Shown here piece by piece: positions 1 through 5,163 of a DNA stretch of 5,706 nt. Made by a program: the position numbers and the translations under genes. Within the stretch, counting starts at the first letter, position 1, and every line of letters starts with the position of its first letter. Below the pieces are notes generated by a model. That model was not told the origin of the DNA and searched no databases. It saw only the letters and a list, made by a program, of their open reading frames with translations. This stretch comes from Candidatus Nitrosotenuis sp. (GTDB lineage Archaea > Thermoproteota > Nitrososphaeria > Nitrososphaerales > Nitrosopumilaceae), in assembly GCA_023252015.1 (NCBI GenBank), contig JAHEXS010000076.1, positions 1 to 5,706 of the forward strand. The letters run 5' to 3'.

Positions 1-1452
1 TGTAAGAATAGCACCAAGTATCAGAACAGACTCTAATCCCTCTCTGAAAATTACTGCAAACGATGATGTGAATGCAATGGTTGGTGCAAGTTGGCCCGTA
101 CCAGTGACCAATCTCTCAGACTCATCAAGGCTTCGCTTTACTGCAATTGCGGATTGTTCTATTTTGTTATAATCTGCTTTCTGGTTTATCAAACTTCTAA
201 GCTCGGCAAACTGTAGCTCGACTTGCAAGGTAAAATCAGGGTCAATAGTACGTAGTGGAATTTCTACATGTTCGTAGCTATCAAGATAGGCAGTTCTTGC
301 AGAGATGAATGCTGCTTGGACGTTGCCTTCTTTGTATTGGTTTAGCATGATTTGTAGGGTTGCCCGAATAAAGTCAATTTGGTTTCTTACGCCCAATTTT
401 TGGTCTTCCGTAGCAGAGCCAATTGCCTGCGTTACTTTTTTTGGCTCAATTTCCGTTGTTTGTGGATTACTGTGTGTTGATTTTGTGATAAGATTTTCTG
501 CAGTGTCAAGATCAGTCAGTATTGGATCTTTGATAAATGACTGTATCTCATCAAATGATTTTTTTTCTTGTACCATAGTGCGCACTTTTTCTCTCATGTT
601 TATCTCCATTTTGTGCAGAAGATTTTGATCTACCTTACCAAGATCCCCTTCAAGGTACTCAAAGTTATCAAGGTAGGCAGCAATAACGTGTTCTTCTGCT
701 TTTGCATAGTTGCCAACTTTGATCTCAGATAAGACTTGATCATAAATCTGTCTTATTGTATAATACAAATCATTATGATCAGACGGTGCTGAGTCCATTC
801 CAGTAAGGTCACGTTGTATCGTTGTGATCAGTTTTCCAACCGAAACAAAGTCCTGTCTTTGAGCAATTTGTGGCTTTAGATCAGTAAAGAAGGATTGGAG
901 CTCTTCTGTCTGTCTTTGGTCAAATGAGGAATCCGAATTAAATAATTGAATTGCTTTGTCTACAAGTGATGTCGCTACGGCAAAACGTTCGTTATCATTT
1001 TTTGAAATTGCGATTTGATAGCTTTCATCTACTGTTGTAAGTAAATTAGACACTACAAATGGCACATTTTGTGATTTTGGAAATTTAGCAAGGTATTGTT
1101 CTGCTGTAGAAATATCTGTCAATATTTCGTTTGATTTAACCTTGGTTTCTATTTTAGAGTGTATGTCAAGAAGTAGCAAGTGCAAATCATTGGCAGGCTC
1201 GACATCTGCATCTCTAAGCAAGTTAATCTGCTGGCTGTAAAAATCAGTAGTGAATTTTGAATATTTTGCCGCTTGATCATAATCATTATTTGCTATGCTT
1301 GTTTTTTCAAGATTTATTCCAGTTTGCACTATTTCGCTTATGGATTGTATTGTGGAATCATCCGCAGTCTGTCCAAAAGATACTTGATTGCCTGGCAAAA
1401 GTAAAACAACAAACAATGCAAAAACTGTTAGTAGAATTTGCAGATGGTTCAT
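1..1452 (-). CDS. ftr1: FTR1-family iron permease with long extracytoplasmic N-terminal domain (3' end outside window)
   Basis: Translation from the ATG at 1452 is open for all 484 codons to the left edge. Residues 1-28 form a signal peptide (MNHLQ, then a hydrophobic stretch ending in SFGQ). Residues about 35-450 are charged and helical and look extracytoplasmic. At 460-484 the first membrane helix begins with the FTR1 signature REGLE (470-474), an ExxE iron-binding motif; the second REGLE expected of the family would lie beyond the edge. The family is a high-affinity iron permease (yeast Ftr1, bacterial EfeU), and the N-terminal part is much longer than in EfeU. It seems built of repeats: AYLD-x-[FY]-E-x-x-E occurs at 259-268 and 388-397 in otherwise similar segments (about 232-306 and 360-435), and two more degenerate copies may start near 35 and 135. 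The gene has its own TATA box and upstream dyad. FTR1 membership is confident; the substrate (iron) is taken from the family. Confidence 0.9.
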   Translation of the reverse strand, partial: MNHLQILLTVFALFVVLLLPGNQVSFGQTADDSTIQSISEIVQTGINLEKTSIANNDYDQAAKYSKFTTDFYSQQINLLRDADVEPANDLHLLLLDIHSKIETKVKSNEILTDISTAEQYLAKFPKSQNVPFVVSNLLTTVDESYQIAISKNDNERFAVATSLVDKAIQLFNSDSSFDQRQTEELQSFFTDLKPQIAQRQDFVSVGKLITTIQRDLTGMDSAPSDHNDLYYTIRQIYDQVLSEIKVGNYAKAEEHVIAAYLDNFEYLEGDLGKVDQNLLHKMEINMREKVRTMVQEKKSFDEIQSFIKDPILTDLDTAENLITKSTHSNPQTTEIEPKKVTQAIGSATEDQKLGVRNQIDFIRATLQIMLNQYKEGNVQAAFISARTAYLDSYEHVEIPLRTIDPDFTLQVELQFAELRSLINQKADYNKIEQSAIAVKRSLDESERLVTGTGQLAPTIAFTSSFAVIFREGLESVLILGAILT

Positions 1453-1476
1453 TGTCTGGTTAGGATTAGCTAACGG

Positions 1477-1484
1477 TATTTAAA
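1477..1484 (-). promoter_or_regulatory. TATA box of the ftr1 promoter
   Basis: On the minus strand this reads TTTAAATA and ends 24 nt before the ftr1 ATG. That places the transcription start at or within a few bases of the start codon, so the mRNA is predicted to be leaderless. The regulator pair upstream has the same octamer at exactly the same distance from its start. Confidence 0.7.
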
Positions 1485-1494
1485 GCAGGGATAC

Positions 1495-1518
1495 GTTCTA
1501 AAAACCTAGAATGAGAAC
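1495..1518. promoter_or_regulatory. Candidate operator, copy 1 (upstream of ftr1)
   Basis: The site is an imperfect 24-bp dyad: left half GTTCTAAAA (1495-1503), 6-bp spacer, right half AATGAGAAC (1510-1518). The outer five bases of the halves are perfectly complementary (GTTCT/AGAAC). It lies 10 bp upstream of the TTTAAATA box, beside where TFB would bind. Copy 2 at 2249-2272 has the same 9-6-9 geometry and an identical right half; 16 of 24 bases agree. The position suggests activation, or repression through TFB/TBP exclusion; the sequence does not decide which. Confidence 0.55.
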
Positions 1519-1520
1519 AA

Positions 1521-1533
1521 GTTTTTGAAAAAC
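1521..1533 (-). terminator. Possible oligo-T terminator after the second wHTH gene
   Basis: Starting at the last base of the TAG stop, the minus strand reads GTTTTTCAAAAAC, a 6-bp self-complementary arm around one base with a run of five T. Archaeal RNA polymerase often terminates at oligo-T runs without a stable hairpin. The run lies just before the ftr1 operator, where separation of the two units would be expected. Confidence 0.35.
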
Positions 1534-1859
1534 TAGTTTGATTGCAAATTCAGTGTTGGGTTTGTTCCGCCAACTATAATTTCAGCTTTTTTGATTCGGC
1601 TTTTGTAATACTTGATTTTTTTTCCAGCGGCAGATATTTCAAATTTATCAACATAGACGAGTGTAAGCACTTCAAGATTTGACAGGATTTTGTAGGCGGT
1701 GGAAATTGACATTTTCTGCTCGTCTGCAATTTTTTGCGCATCTTTTGCTTTTGTTGTAATTGAGAACAAGACGGATCGTGAGTAAACATTTGTCAAGGTT
1801 TCTATGATTTGTTGAGTTACATCATATTGGCTGAGCTGAAAAACGGTATTTTTTTTCAT
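1533..1859 (-). CDS. Small winged-helix DNA-binding protein, paralogue A (downstream copy)
   Basis: This 108-aa protein is a predicted transcriptional regulator with an ArsR-like winged helix-turn-helix. An N-terminal helix carries YDVTQ (12-16). The helix-turn-helix spans about 40-67, with a positioning helix DAQKIADEQ and a recognition helix around STAYKILSNLE. A basic wing lies near 68-86, followed by YKSRIKKAEI (85-94) and a C-terminal tail ending PTLNLQSN. There are no cysteines and only a few potential metal ligands, so no obvious metal sensor site. It is about 45% identical to the preceding gene by hand alignment over the full length, so the two are tandem duplicates. The start is the ATG at 1859, 15 bp after the upstream gene's stop, with a GGTG ribosome-binding site in the gap. 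The pair is therefore one operon. The target is unknown; the shared dyad upstream of the pair and of ftr1 suggests self-control and control of iron uptake. Confidence 0.85.
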   Translation of the reverse strand: MKKNTVFQLSQYDVTQQIIETLTNVYSRSVLFSITTKAKDAQKIADEQKMSISTAYKILSNLEVLTLVYVDKFEISAAGKKIKYYKSRIKKAEIIVGGTNPTLNLQSN

Positions 1860-1864
1860 AATAA

Positions 1865-1868
1865 CACC
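1865..1868 (-). promoter_or_regulatory. Ribosome-binding site for wHTH paralogue A
   Basis: The minus strand reads GGTG five bases before the ATG at 1859, matching part of the archaeal Shine-Dalgarno core GGAGGTGAT. It fits an internal operon gene, in contrast to the leaderless first gene. Confidence 0.5.
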
Positions 1869-1874
1869 ATTCGA

Positions 1875-2204
1875 TTAATTTGGTGCCAAAACAAGAGTTG
1901 GTTCTGGTTTTTTGATGCTAATGTCTGCCTTGCTTATTCTACTTCGATATACTTTGAATTTTCTTCCCTTGTCAGAAATCATCCATCGTTCTACGCGTAT
2001 TAATGTTAAATTTTCAAGATCTGAGAGTTTTTTGTAAACTGAGCTTAATGGAATCTTGTATTTTTCCGAAATTTCTGCTGCAGTACGGCCTTGTTTGATT
2101 AAGGAAAATAAAATAGTTCTTGATTCGGCATCTGCTAACGCCTCAATTACTTTTTGTGTTACGTCATATTTCTTTAGTTGTGGAAGTGTAAATCTGCGAC
2201 CCAA
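1875..2204 (-). CDS. Small winged-helix DNA-binding protein, paralogue B (first gene of the pair)
   Basis: This 109-aa predicted regulator is collinear with the next gene. YDVTQ is at 14-18, SRTILFSLIK at 28-37, and the helix-turn-helix at about 41-68 (TAAEISEKY, then PLSSVYKKLSDLE as recognition helix). A basic wing lies at about 70-87, YRSRISKADI at 86-95, and the tail is PTLVLAPN. The fold resembles ArsR/MarR-type winged helices, but there is no recognisable effector domain and no cysteine, so the signal it senses is not evident. The start is taken as the TTG at 2204. No in-frame ATG or GTG lies nearby, and TTTAAATA ends exactly 24 nt before this TTG, the same distance as for ftr1, which fits a leaderless transcript. 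The candidate operator copy 2 lies just upstream of the TATA box, suggesting autoregulation. Confidence 0.85.
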   Translation of the reverse strand: MGRRFTLPQLKKYDVTQKVIEALADAESRTILFSLIKQGRTAAEISEKYKIPLSSVYKKLSDLENLTLIRVERWMISDKGRKFKVYRSRISKADISIKKPEPTLVLAPN

Positions 2205-2228
2205 GATTATTGTTCTACTTTGTATTGT

Positions 2229-2236
2229 TATTTAAA
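2229..2236 (-). promoter_or_regulatory. TATA box of the wHTH pair
   Basis: TTTAAATA on the minus strand, within a longer palindromic TATTTAAATA (2229-2238). It ends 24 nt upstream of the TTG start at 2204, which supports that start and a leaderless mRNA. Confidence 0.65.
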
Positions 2237-2248
2237 TAAAATGTCATT

Positions 2249-2272
2249 CTTCTCATTCTATAAAATGAGAAC
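2249..2272. promoter_or_regulatory. Candidate operator, copy 2 (upstream of the wHTH pair)
   Basis: Left half CTTCTCATT (2249-2257), 6-bp spacer CTATAA, right half AATGAGAAC (2264-2272). The inner eight bases of each half are perfectly complementary (TTCTCATT/AATGAGAA), making a 22-bp inverted repeat. The site is 12 bp upstream of TTTAAATA. Its right half and the following A are identical to copy 1 near ftr1. The 45 bp between this site and the cbtA stop hold only a short minus-strand T run (2283-2286) that might end the cbtBA transcript. Confidence 0.6.
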
Positions 2273-2318
2273 AGTTCATATTAAAATCTCTGCAGTGCCG
2301 GTCACAAAACTATGCCGT

Positions 2319-3047
2319 TTACTGGAACTTTGATTGTTTTACTTTGTCGGGTTGTAGTTTTTGCCACAACACGCCAAGAATCAATCCCACAGACAGCCAA
2401 AATGATGATACGCCAACCAGAGATACTGCTCTAAAACCGTTTATCAAATCCATTGGGGCAGTTATCGCATCTGGGTTCTGTGGCATCAATGCAAATGCCA
2501 TGCCCATAAGTCCGGCATACCCGATAAATGCAATCATCTTTCTACTTTTGAGTCTCTTGTACACTTGATAAAATCCAAGTGCACCAAATCCAGAAATTGC
2601 AATAAATAAAACATACAATGTCTGTCTCAGAATGATTGTTTCAGGATCACCAACAGTTGGAGGATTTGAAGGGTATTTTGCAAAAGGTATCAGGTACAAT
2701 ACAACCCACATAATTGCTGCAAGCACTAGTGTTTTTTTGATAAAACTGTTGCCAGGAAGAATATTTCGTGCATATCCAAAAACAATTCCATACAACGCAC
2801 CAATTGATGTACCGAGTATCGCACCTGCTAATAACTGACCGCCTTTTTGCCATGCTCGATATGAATAATATTCGACCCAAAATTGTGGCGTATCTTTTGC
2901 CTCACCCGATGCAAACATGTGCTGGTTTTCAATTCCGATTGCCCTGTCCAAATATGGCTCAACAATGGCTAGATTTACCAAACCATGGACAATACCTGCC
3001 GAGCATCCAGATAATAGAATAATTACAATAAAAAGAGATGTTCTCAT
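2319..3047 (-). CDS. cbtA: CbtA-family cobalt transporter subunit
   Basis: This 242-aa integral membrane protein belongs to CbtA, the larger subunit of the predicted CbtAB cobalt transporter. About six hydrophobic segments are visible, near 3-28, 69-96, 105-122, 139-163, 169-188 and 203-229. The family hallmark is the loop KYPSNPPTVGDPETI (124-138), between the third and fourth segments. A conserved-looking histidine and glutamate lie at the end of the first segment (H21, E30). The start is the ATG at 3047, 9 bp after the cbtB stop, with GTGATC as a Shine-Dalgarno match, so cbtB and cbtA form one operon. In bacteria cbtAB often follows a B12 riboswitch; none is seen here. Cobalt is the family assignment, not shown by the sequence itself. 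Confidence 0.88.
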   Translation of the reverse strand: MRTSLFIVIILLSGCSAGIVHGLVNLAIVEPYLDRAIGIENQHMFASGEAKDTPQFWVEYYSYRAWQKGGQLLAGAILGTSIGALYGIVFGYARNILPGNSFIKKTLVLAAIMWVVLYLIPFAKYPSNPPTVGDPETIILRQTLYVLFIAISGFGALGFYQVYKRLKSRKMIAFIGYAGLMGMAFALMPQNPDAITAPMDLINGFRAVSLVGVSSFWLSVGLILGVLWQKLQPDKVKQSKFQ

Positions 3048-3051
3048 GACT

Positions 3052-3057
3052 GATCAC
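3052..3057 (-). promoter_or_regulatory. Ribosome-binding site for cbtA
   Basis: The minus strand reads GTGATC, overlapping the cbtB TAG and four bases before the cbtA ATG. It matches the 3' half of the archaeal Shine-Dalgarno consensus GGAGGTGATC and supports translation of cbtA from a cbtBA message. Confidence 0.45.
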
Positions 3058-3272
3058 TAGTGGCAGGGAAATCCTGCTGCGTGTCTCATGTCATGGGTCA
3101 GTTCATGTAGGTACATGTCTGCATACGCTTGTTCACCAAAGACAATACTGAATAATTGTCCTTGATCAAAGCCTACTTCAAACACTCCAAATGCAAAAAT
3201 TGTAGCTAATACAAGTAGTGCAACTTTTGGAACACTTGATTTTGAGAGTGTAATCTCTTTTGAGAAAGACAT
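3057..3272 (-). CDS. cbtB: CbtB-family cobalt transporter subunit
   Basis: This 71-aa protein is the small CbtB subunit that pairs with CbtA. One membrane helix is visible at about 16-34. The C-terminus carries the CbtB metal-binding-like signature, with H56, H60, H64 and a final GFPCH (67-71) offering histidine and cysteine ligands; this end probably presents metal to the channel subunit. Its length is normal for the family. The start is the ATG at 3272, which lies 22 nt downstream of a TTTAAATA box, so the transcript is predicted leaderless. It is the first gene of cbtBA and diverges from a plus-strand regulator-like gene. Confidence 0.88.
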   Translation of the reverse strand: MSFSKEITLSKSSVPKVALLVLATIFAFGVFEVGFDQGQLFSIVFGEQAYADMYLHELTHDMRHAAGFPCH

Positions 3273-3294
3273 GGAGACTGGGCGCTGATGAATG

Positions 3295-3302
3295 TATTTA
3301 AA
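3295..3302 (-). promoter_or_regulatory. TATA box of cbtBA, possibly shared with the divergent gene
   Basis: The minus strand reads TTTAAATA, 22 nt upstream of the cbtB ATG. The core TTTAAA is palindromic, and on the plus strand TATTTAAATT (3295-3304) lies about 30 nt before the TTG start of the divergent gene. One TATA box could therefore serve both directions. A second AT-rich block at 3323-3330 is too close to that TTG for a normal TATA position. Confidence 0.6.
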
Positions 3303-3305
3303 TTC

Positions 3306-3322
3306 TTGGATGAATCATCCAA
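3306..3322. promoter_or_regulatory. Perfect 17-bp palindrome, candidate operator of cbtBA and the divergent regulator
   Basis: TTGGATGA, one central A (3314), then TCATCCAA, with no mismatch. It begins 3 bp from the cbtB TATA box, in the position of the BRE/TFB contact for cbtB, and lies between the TATA box and the start of the divergent gene. A dimeric protein bound here could block both promoters. The sequence differs from the AATGAGAAC dyad, so a different regulator is implied. Confidence 0.6.
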
Positions 3323-3334
3323 TATTTAATTAAA

Positions 3335-3979
3335 TTGAATACACGACTACAAGTTCAAACACTGCAAAACATAGTATCCCGGAAAGGATCAAGCAAAGTA
3401 CTGACATTTTCCGTACCTCACGTGTTCATGGCATTGCAAATGTTACATGACAATGACTATGTAAGTAGATCGAGTTTTTGTCAAAAATTGCATATGGGAG
3501 AAGGTGCAGTCAAAACAATGATCATGCATTTAAAAGAAGAGTCAATGGTCGATTCAACAAAATCAGGAACGTTTCTAACTGCAAAGGGAAAAAATTTCAT
3601 AAAAAACATTCTGGAGATAATTTTTGCAGAATGTGATATTAAAAAATGCCAAATTGCGCAAGGAAAGTTCAATCACGCAGTGATTCTAAAAAATTACGCG
3701 TTTGCGACAAAGACGGGTATGGAGCAAAGAGATTATACCATACTGTATGGTGCATCTGGCGCCACAACTCTTCTATACAAGGATGACAGGTTTGTTTTTC
3801 CAAACGAAAGCATAGATTGCCTTCTAAATGATCAAAAGACAAAAAATATGTTATTGGCAGGAATTAGCCCAAAAAATGGTGATATGATAATAATTGCATC
3901 TGCCAGTGATCCGTTTGTTGCAGAGATTGCGGCAAAAAATTCTGCATTGTGGACACTTGCCACACACGGCAAACCATGA
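3335..3979 (+). CDS. Winged-helix protein with C-terminal DUF4443-like domain, putative transcriptional regulator
   Basis: This 214-aa protein has an N-terminal winged helix-turn-helix: a first helix at about 29-38, SRSSFCQKL at 44-52, a recognition helix GEGAVKTMIMHLKEE at 55-69, and a wing to about 85. The C-terminal half (112-212, with GMEQRDYTILYGASGATTLLYKDD at 128-151 in two parts and GDMIIIASASDPFVAEIAA near 182-200) resembles the archaeal DUF4443 domain, recalled rather than searched. Cysteines at 49, 100, 105 and 162 include a C-x4-C pair between the two domains, a possible metal or redox site. The TTG at 3335 is used because an in-frame TGA lies at 3311 and the next ATG (3428) would cut into the first helix. 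It diverges from cbtBA across a 62-bp region with a perfect palindrome, so control of cbtBA and of itself is a reasonable inference. Confidence 0.75.
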   Translation: MNTRLQVQTLQNIVSRKGSSKVLTFSVPHVFMALQMLHDNDYVSRSSFCQKLHMGEGAVKTMIMHLKEESMVDSTKSGTFLTAKGKNFIKNILEIIFAECDIKKCQIAQGKFNHAVILKNYAFATKTGMEQRDYTILYGASGATTLLYKDDRFVFPNESIDCLLNDQKTKNMLLAGISPKNGDMIIIASASDPFVAEIAAKNSALWTLATHGKP

Positions 3980-3986
3980 CACAGTA

Positions 3987-3994
3987 AACTATTT
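3987..3994 (+). promoter_or_regulatory. Weak TATA-like element before the DsbA-like gene
   Basis: AACTATTT ends 24 nt before the GTG at 4019, the spacing seen for the stronger boxes in this window, but the match is poor. The gene could instead be read through from the preceding gene, whose stop is only 39 bp away. Confidence 0.25.
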
Positions 3995-4018
3995 GAAGAG
4001 TATTTCATGTGTTAGTTT

Positions 4019-4672
4019 GTGGCAAAATATTATCTGCTTGCAATTCCAATAATAATTGGAATTATTGGCGGAGTATTTGTGGTGACTTATTTTGGAAATA
4101 ACAACAATCTGCCAAAAGAAGAAACATTCACACTGCAACAATTAATTGAAAACGGTTCCCCGTATGAAGGAAACCCATCAGCCACAATCACAATAGTCGA
4201 GTGGGGAGATTACCAGTGTACATATTGCCATCTGTTTCATGATTCAAGTCTTGAGGTAATCAAAGATGAATACCTCAAGTCAGGCAAGGCAAACCTTGTT
4301 TTTAGAGACTTTCCACTAAATGGCCCCGCTTCGGTTCTTGCAGCAGAGGCATCGCATTGCGCAAAAGACCAAGGAAAATTCTGGGAGTATCATGATGAGG
4401 TATACAAAAATTGTAACGGTGAAAATACCGGATGGGTAAGCAAGGATTCGCTAAGCAAGTTTGCTCAAAATGTTGGATTGAACGTTGATCAGCTAAAGTC
4501 GTGTCTTGACTCTTCAAAATACAAGCAAGAAGTTCTAGACACATATGACTTGGGACAAAAAATCAAAATTGATGCAACGCCGTCATTTCTCATCATAAAG
4601 GACAACAAGGTTATCAAGATTACGGGGAATCAGCCAATCGAAGTATTTAGAAAAACACTTGACGATATGTGA
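4019..4672 (+). CDS. Membrane-anchored DsbA-like thiol-disulfide oxidoreductase
   Basis: This 217-aa protein has one N-terminal membrane helix (about 4-25) that anchors a thioredoxin-fold domain outside the cytoplasm. The active site is C67-T-Y-C70 in the context VEWGDYQCTYCHLF, and the cis-proline loop is T187-P188 (DATPSFLI). An inserted helical domain between them includes AEASHCAKDQGKFWEYHDEVY (109-129, given in parts: AEASHC then AKDQGKFWEYHDEVY), the usual DsbA/DSBA-family signature. Extra cysteines at 114, 132 and 162 could form a structural disulfide. The role is forming or isomerising disulfides in exported proteins; thaumarchaeal genomes usually carry several such proteins. The start is GTG: an upstream in-frame ATG at 4007 is followed at once by TAG. 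Its stop codon directly abuts that of the opposing gene. Confidence 0.88.
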   Translation: MAKYYLLAIPIIIGIIGGVFVVTYFGNNNNLPKEETFTLQQLIENGSPYEGNPSATITIVEWGDYQCTYCHLFHDSSLEVIKDEYLKSGKANLVFRDFPLNGPASVLAAEASHCAKDQGKFWEYHDEVYKNCNGENTGWVSKDSLSKFAQNVGLNVDQLKSCLDSSKYKQEVLDTYDLGQKIKIDATPSFLIIKDNKVIKITGNQPIEVFRKTLDDM

Positions 4673-5044
4673 TTATTCTTCTAATTTGTGCAAATCACTT
4701 GCAACTTGATTGTCATAATTTGGATTTGAATCAAGTAACCCACGCAATGCCATGTTCTTGATGCAGTATGAGACATATTCTGGCTCAACTCCGCCATACT
4801 TTATTGCCTTTTTTGATACATCTTGGAATAATGTCTCGTTATCCATTTTCATTGTTTGACACATATTGACGCGCAACAGTATGCCAAGCTGGACTAGCTT
4901 GTACATTGAAAGTTCTTTTCCCTCCAGATAAATCTGTGATATGATTTCCTCCATATAGCAGAGTCCGTGATTGGTTACCCTGTACTTGAGTAGTTTTGGA
5001 TAATCATCCAACTGAATACAGTACGGTGGCATGTTTTTTTCCAC
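4673..5044 (-). CDS. Unrecognised 123-aa protein
   Basis: No family is recognised. The protein is predicted largely helical and soluble, with no membrane segment or signal peptide. It starts MEKNMPPYCIQLDDYPKLL and has cysteines at 9, 29, 62 and 94 that are not spaced as a known zinc finger. The segment VEPEYVSYCIKNMALRGLL (86-104) looks like a helical pair that could belong to a small helical bundle. The start is the GTG at 5044, because an AT-rich TATA-like block ends 21 nt upstream; the ATG at 5032 (residue 5) is the alternative. It converges with the DsbA-like gene with zero bases between the stops and diverges from prf1. Composition matches its neighbours, so it is probably a real lineage-specific gene. 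Confidence 0.7.
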   Translation of the reverse strand: MEKNMPPYCIQLDDYPKLLKYRVTNHGLCYMEEIISQIYLEGKELSMYKLVQLGILLRVNMCQTMKMDNETLFQDVSKKAIKYGGVEPEYVSYCIKNMALRGLLDSNPNYDNQVASDLHKLEE

Positions 5045-5065
5045 ATGCCGTAAACCATGGCTTGA

Positions 5066-5075
5066 TTAATTATTA
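5066..5075 (-). promoter_or_regulatory. TATA-like element for the 123-aa protein gene
   Basis: The minus strand reads TAATAATTAA, ending 21 nt before the GTG at 5044. It is AT-rich but not the TTTAAATA form seen elsewhere in the window. Its spacing favours the GTG over the ATG at 5032. Confidence 0.35.
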
Positions 5076-5100
5076 CTGCGGCACTTTATGATAAAAACAG

Positions 5101-5115
5101 ATTCCATTTTGGAAT
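5101..5115. repeat. Short inverted repeat in the prf1 / 123-aa gene divergent promoter
   Basis: ATTCC, five bases ATTTT, then GGAAT: a perfect 5-bp arm dyad, 20 bp upstream of the prf1 TATA box. The 119-bp intergenic region otherwise holds only the two TATA boxes. Such a short dyad may be chance. Confidence 0.25.
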
Positions 5116-5134
5116 AATTCGATTGCCCAAACTT

Positions 5135-5142
5135 CTTAATAC
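5135..5142 (+). promoter_or_regulatory. TATA box of prf1
   Basis: CTTAATAC ends 21 nt before the prf1 ATG at 5164, giving a predicted leaderless start. No Shine-Dalgarno match is seen in the sequence GAGAGCAAATA just before the ATG. Confidence 0.5.
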
Positions 5143-5163
5143 TGAATCTATAGAGAGCAAATA

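Noticed and set aside
305..628. Plus-strand open frame of 107 codons opposite ftr1.
   Set aside because: It is antisense to a clear FTR1 coding frame and has no promoter or recognisable domain.
1574..1789. A second minus-strand open frame inside wHTH paralogue A.
   Set aside because: It is a frame-shifted shadow; the winged-helix frame is supported by its paralogue next door.
2344..3022. Several plus-strand open frames opposite cbtA.
   Set aside because: They are shadows of the CbtA frame, with no promoter and no protein family features.
3040..3048. GTTCTCATG at the cbtA start resembles an AATGAGAAC operator half-site.
   Set aside because: It encodes the first codons of cbtA (Met-Arg-Thr) and has no partner half at the 6-bp spacing.
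3090..3107. HELTH in CbtB resembles a zinc-protease HExxH motif.
   Set aside because: The protein is 71 aa with one membrane helix and the full context ends in GFPCH, the CbtB signature; there is no protease domain.
3273..3334. Expected cobalamin riboswitch before cbtB.
   Set aside because: The region is only 62 bp, the transcript is predicted leaderless, and no B12-box-like element is visible.
4007..4015. An ATG in frame upstream of the DsbA-like gene.
   Set aside because: It is followed by TGT and then the stop TAG, so it cannot be the start; GTG at 4019 is used.
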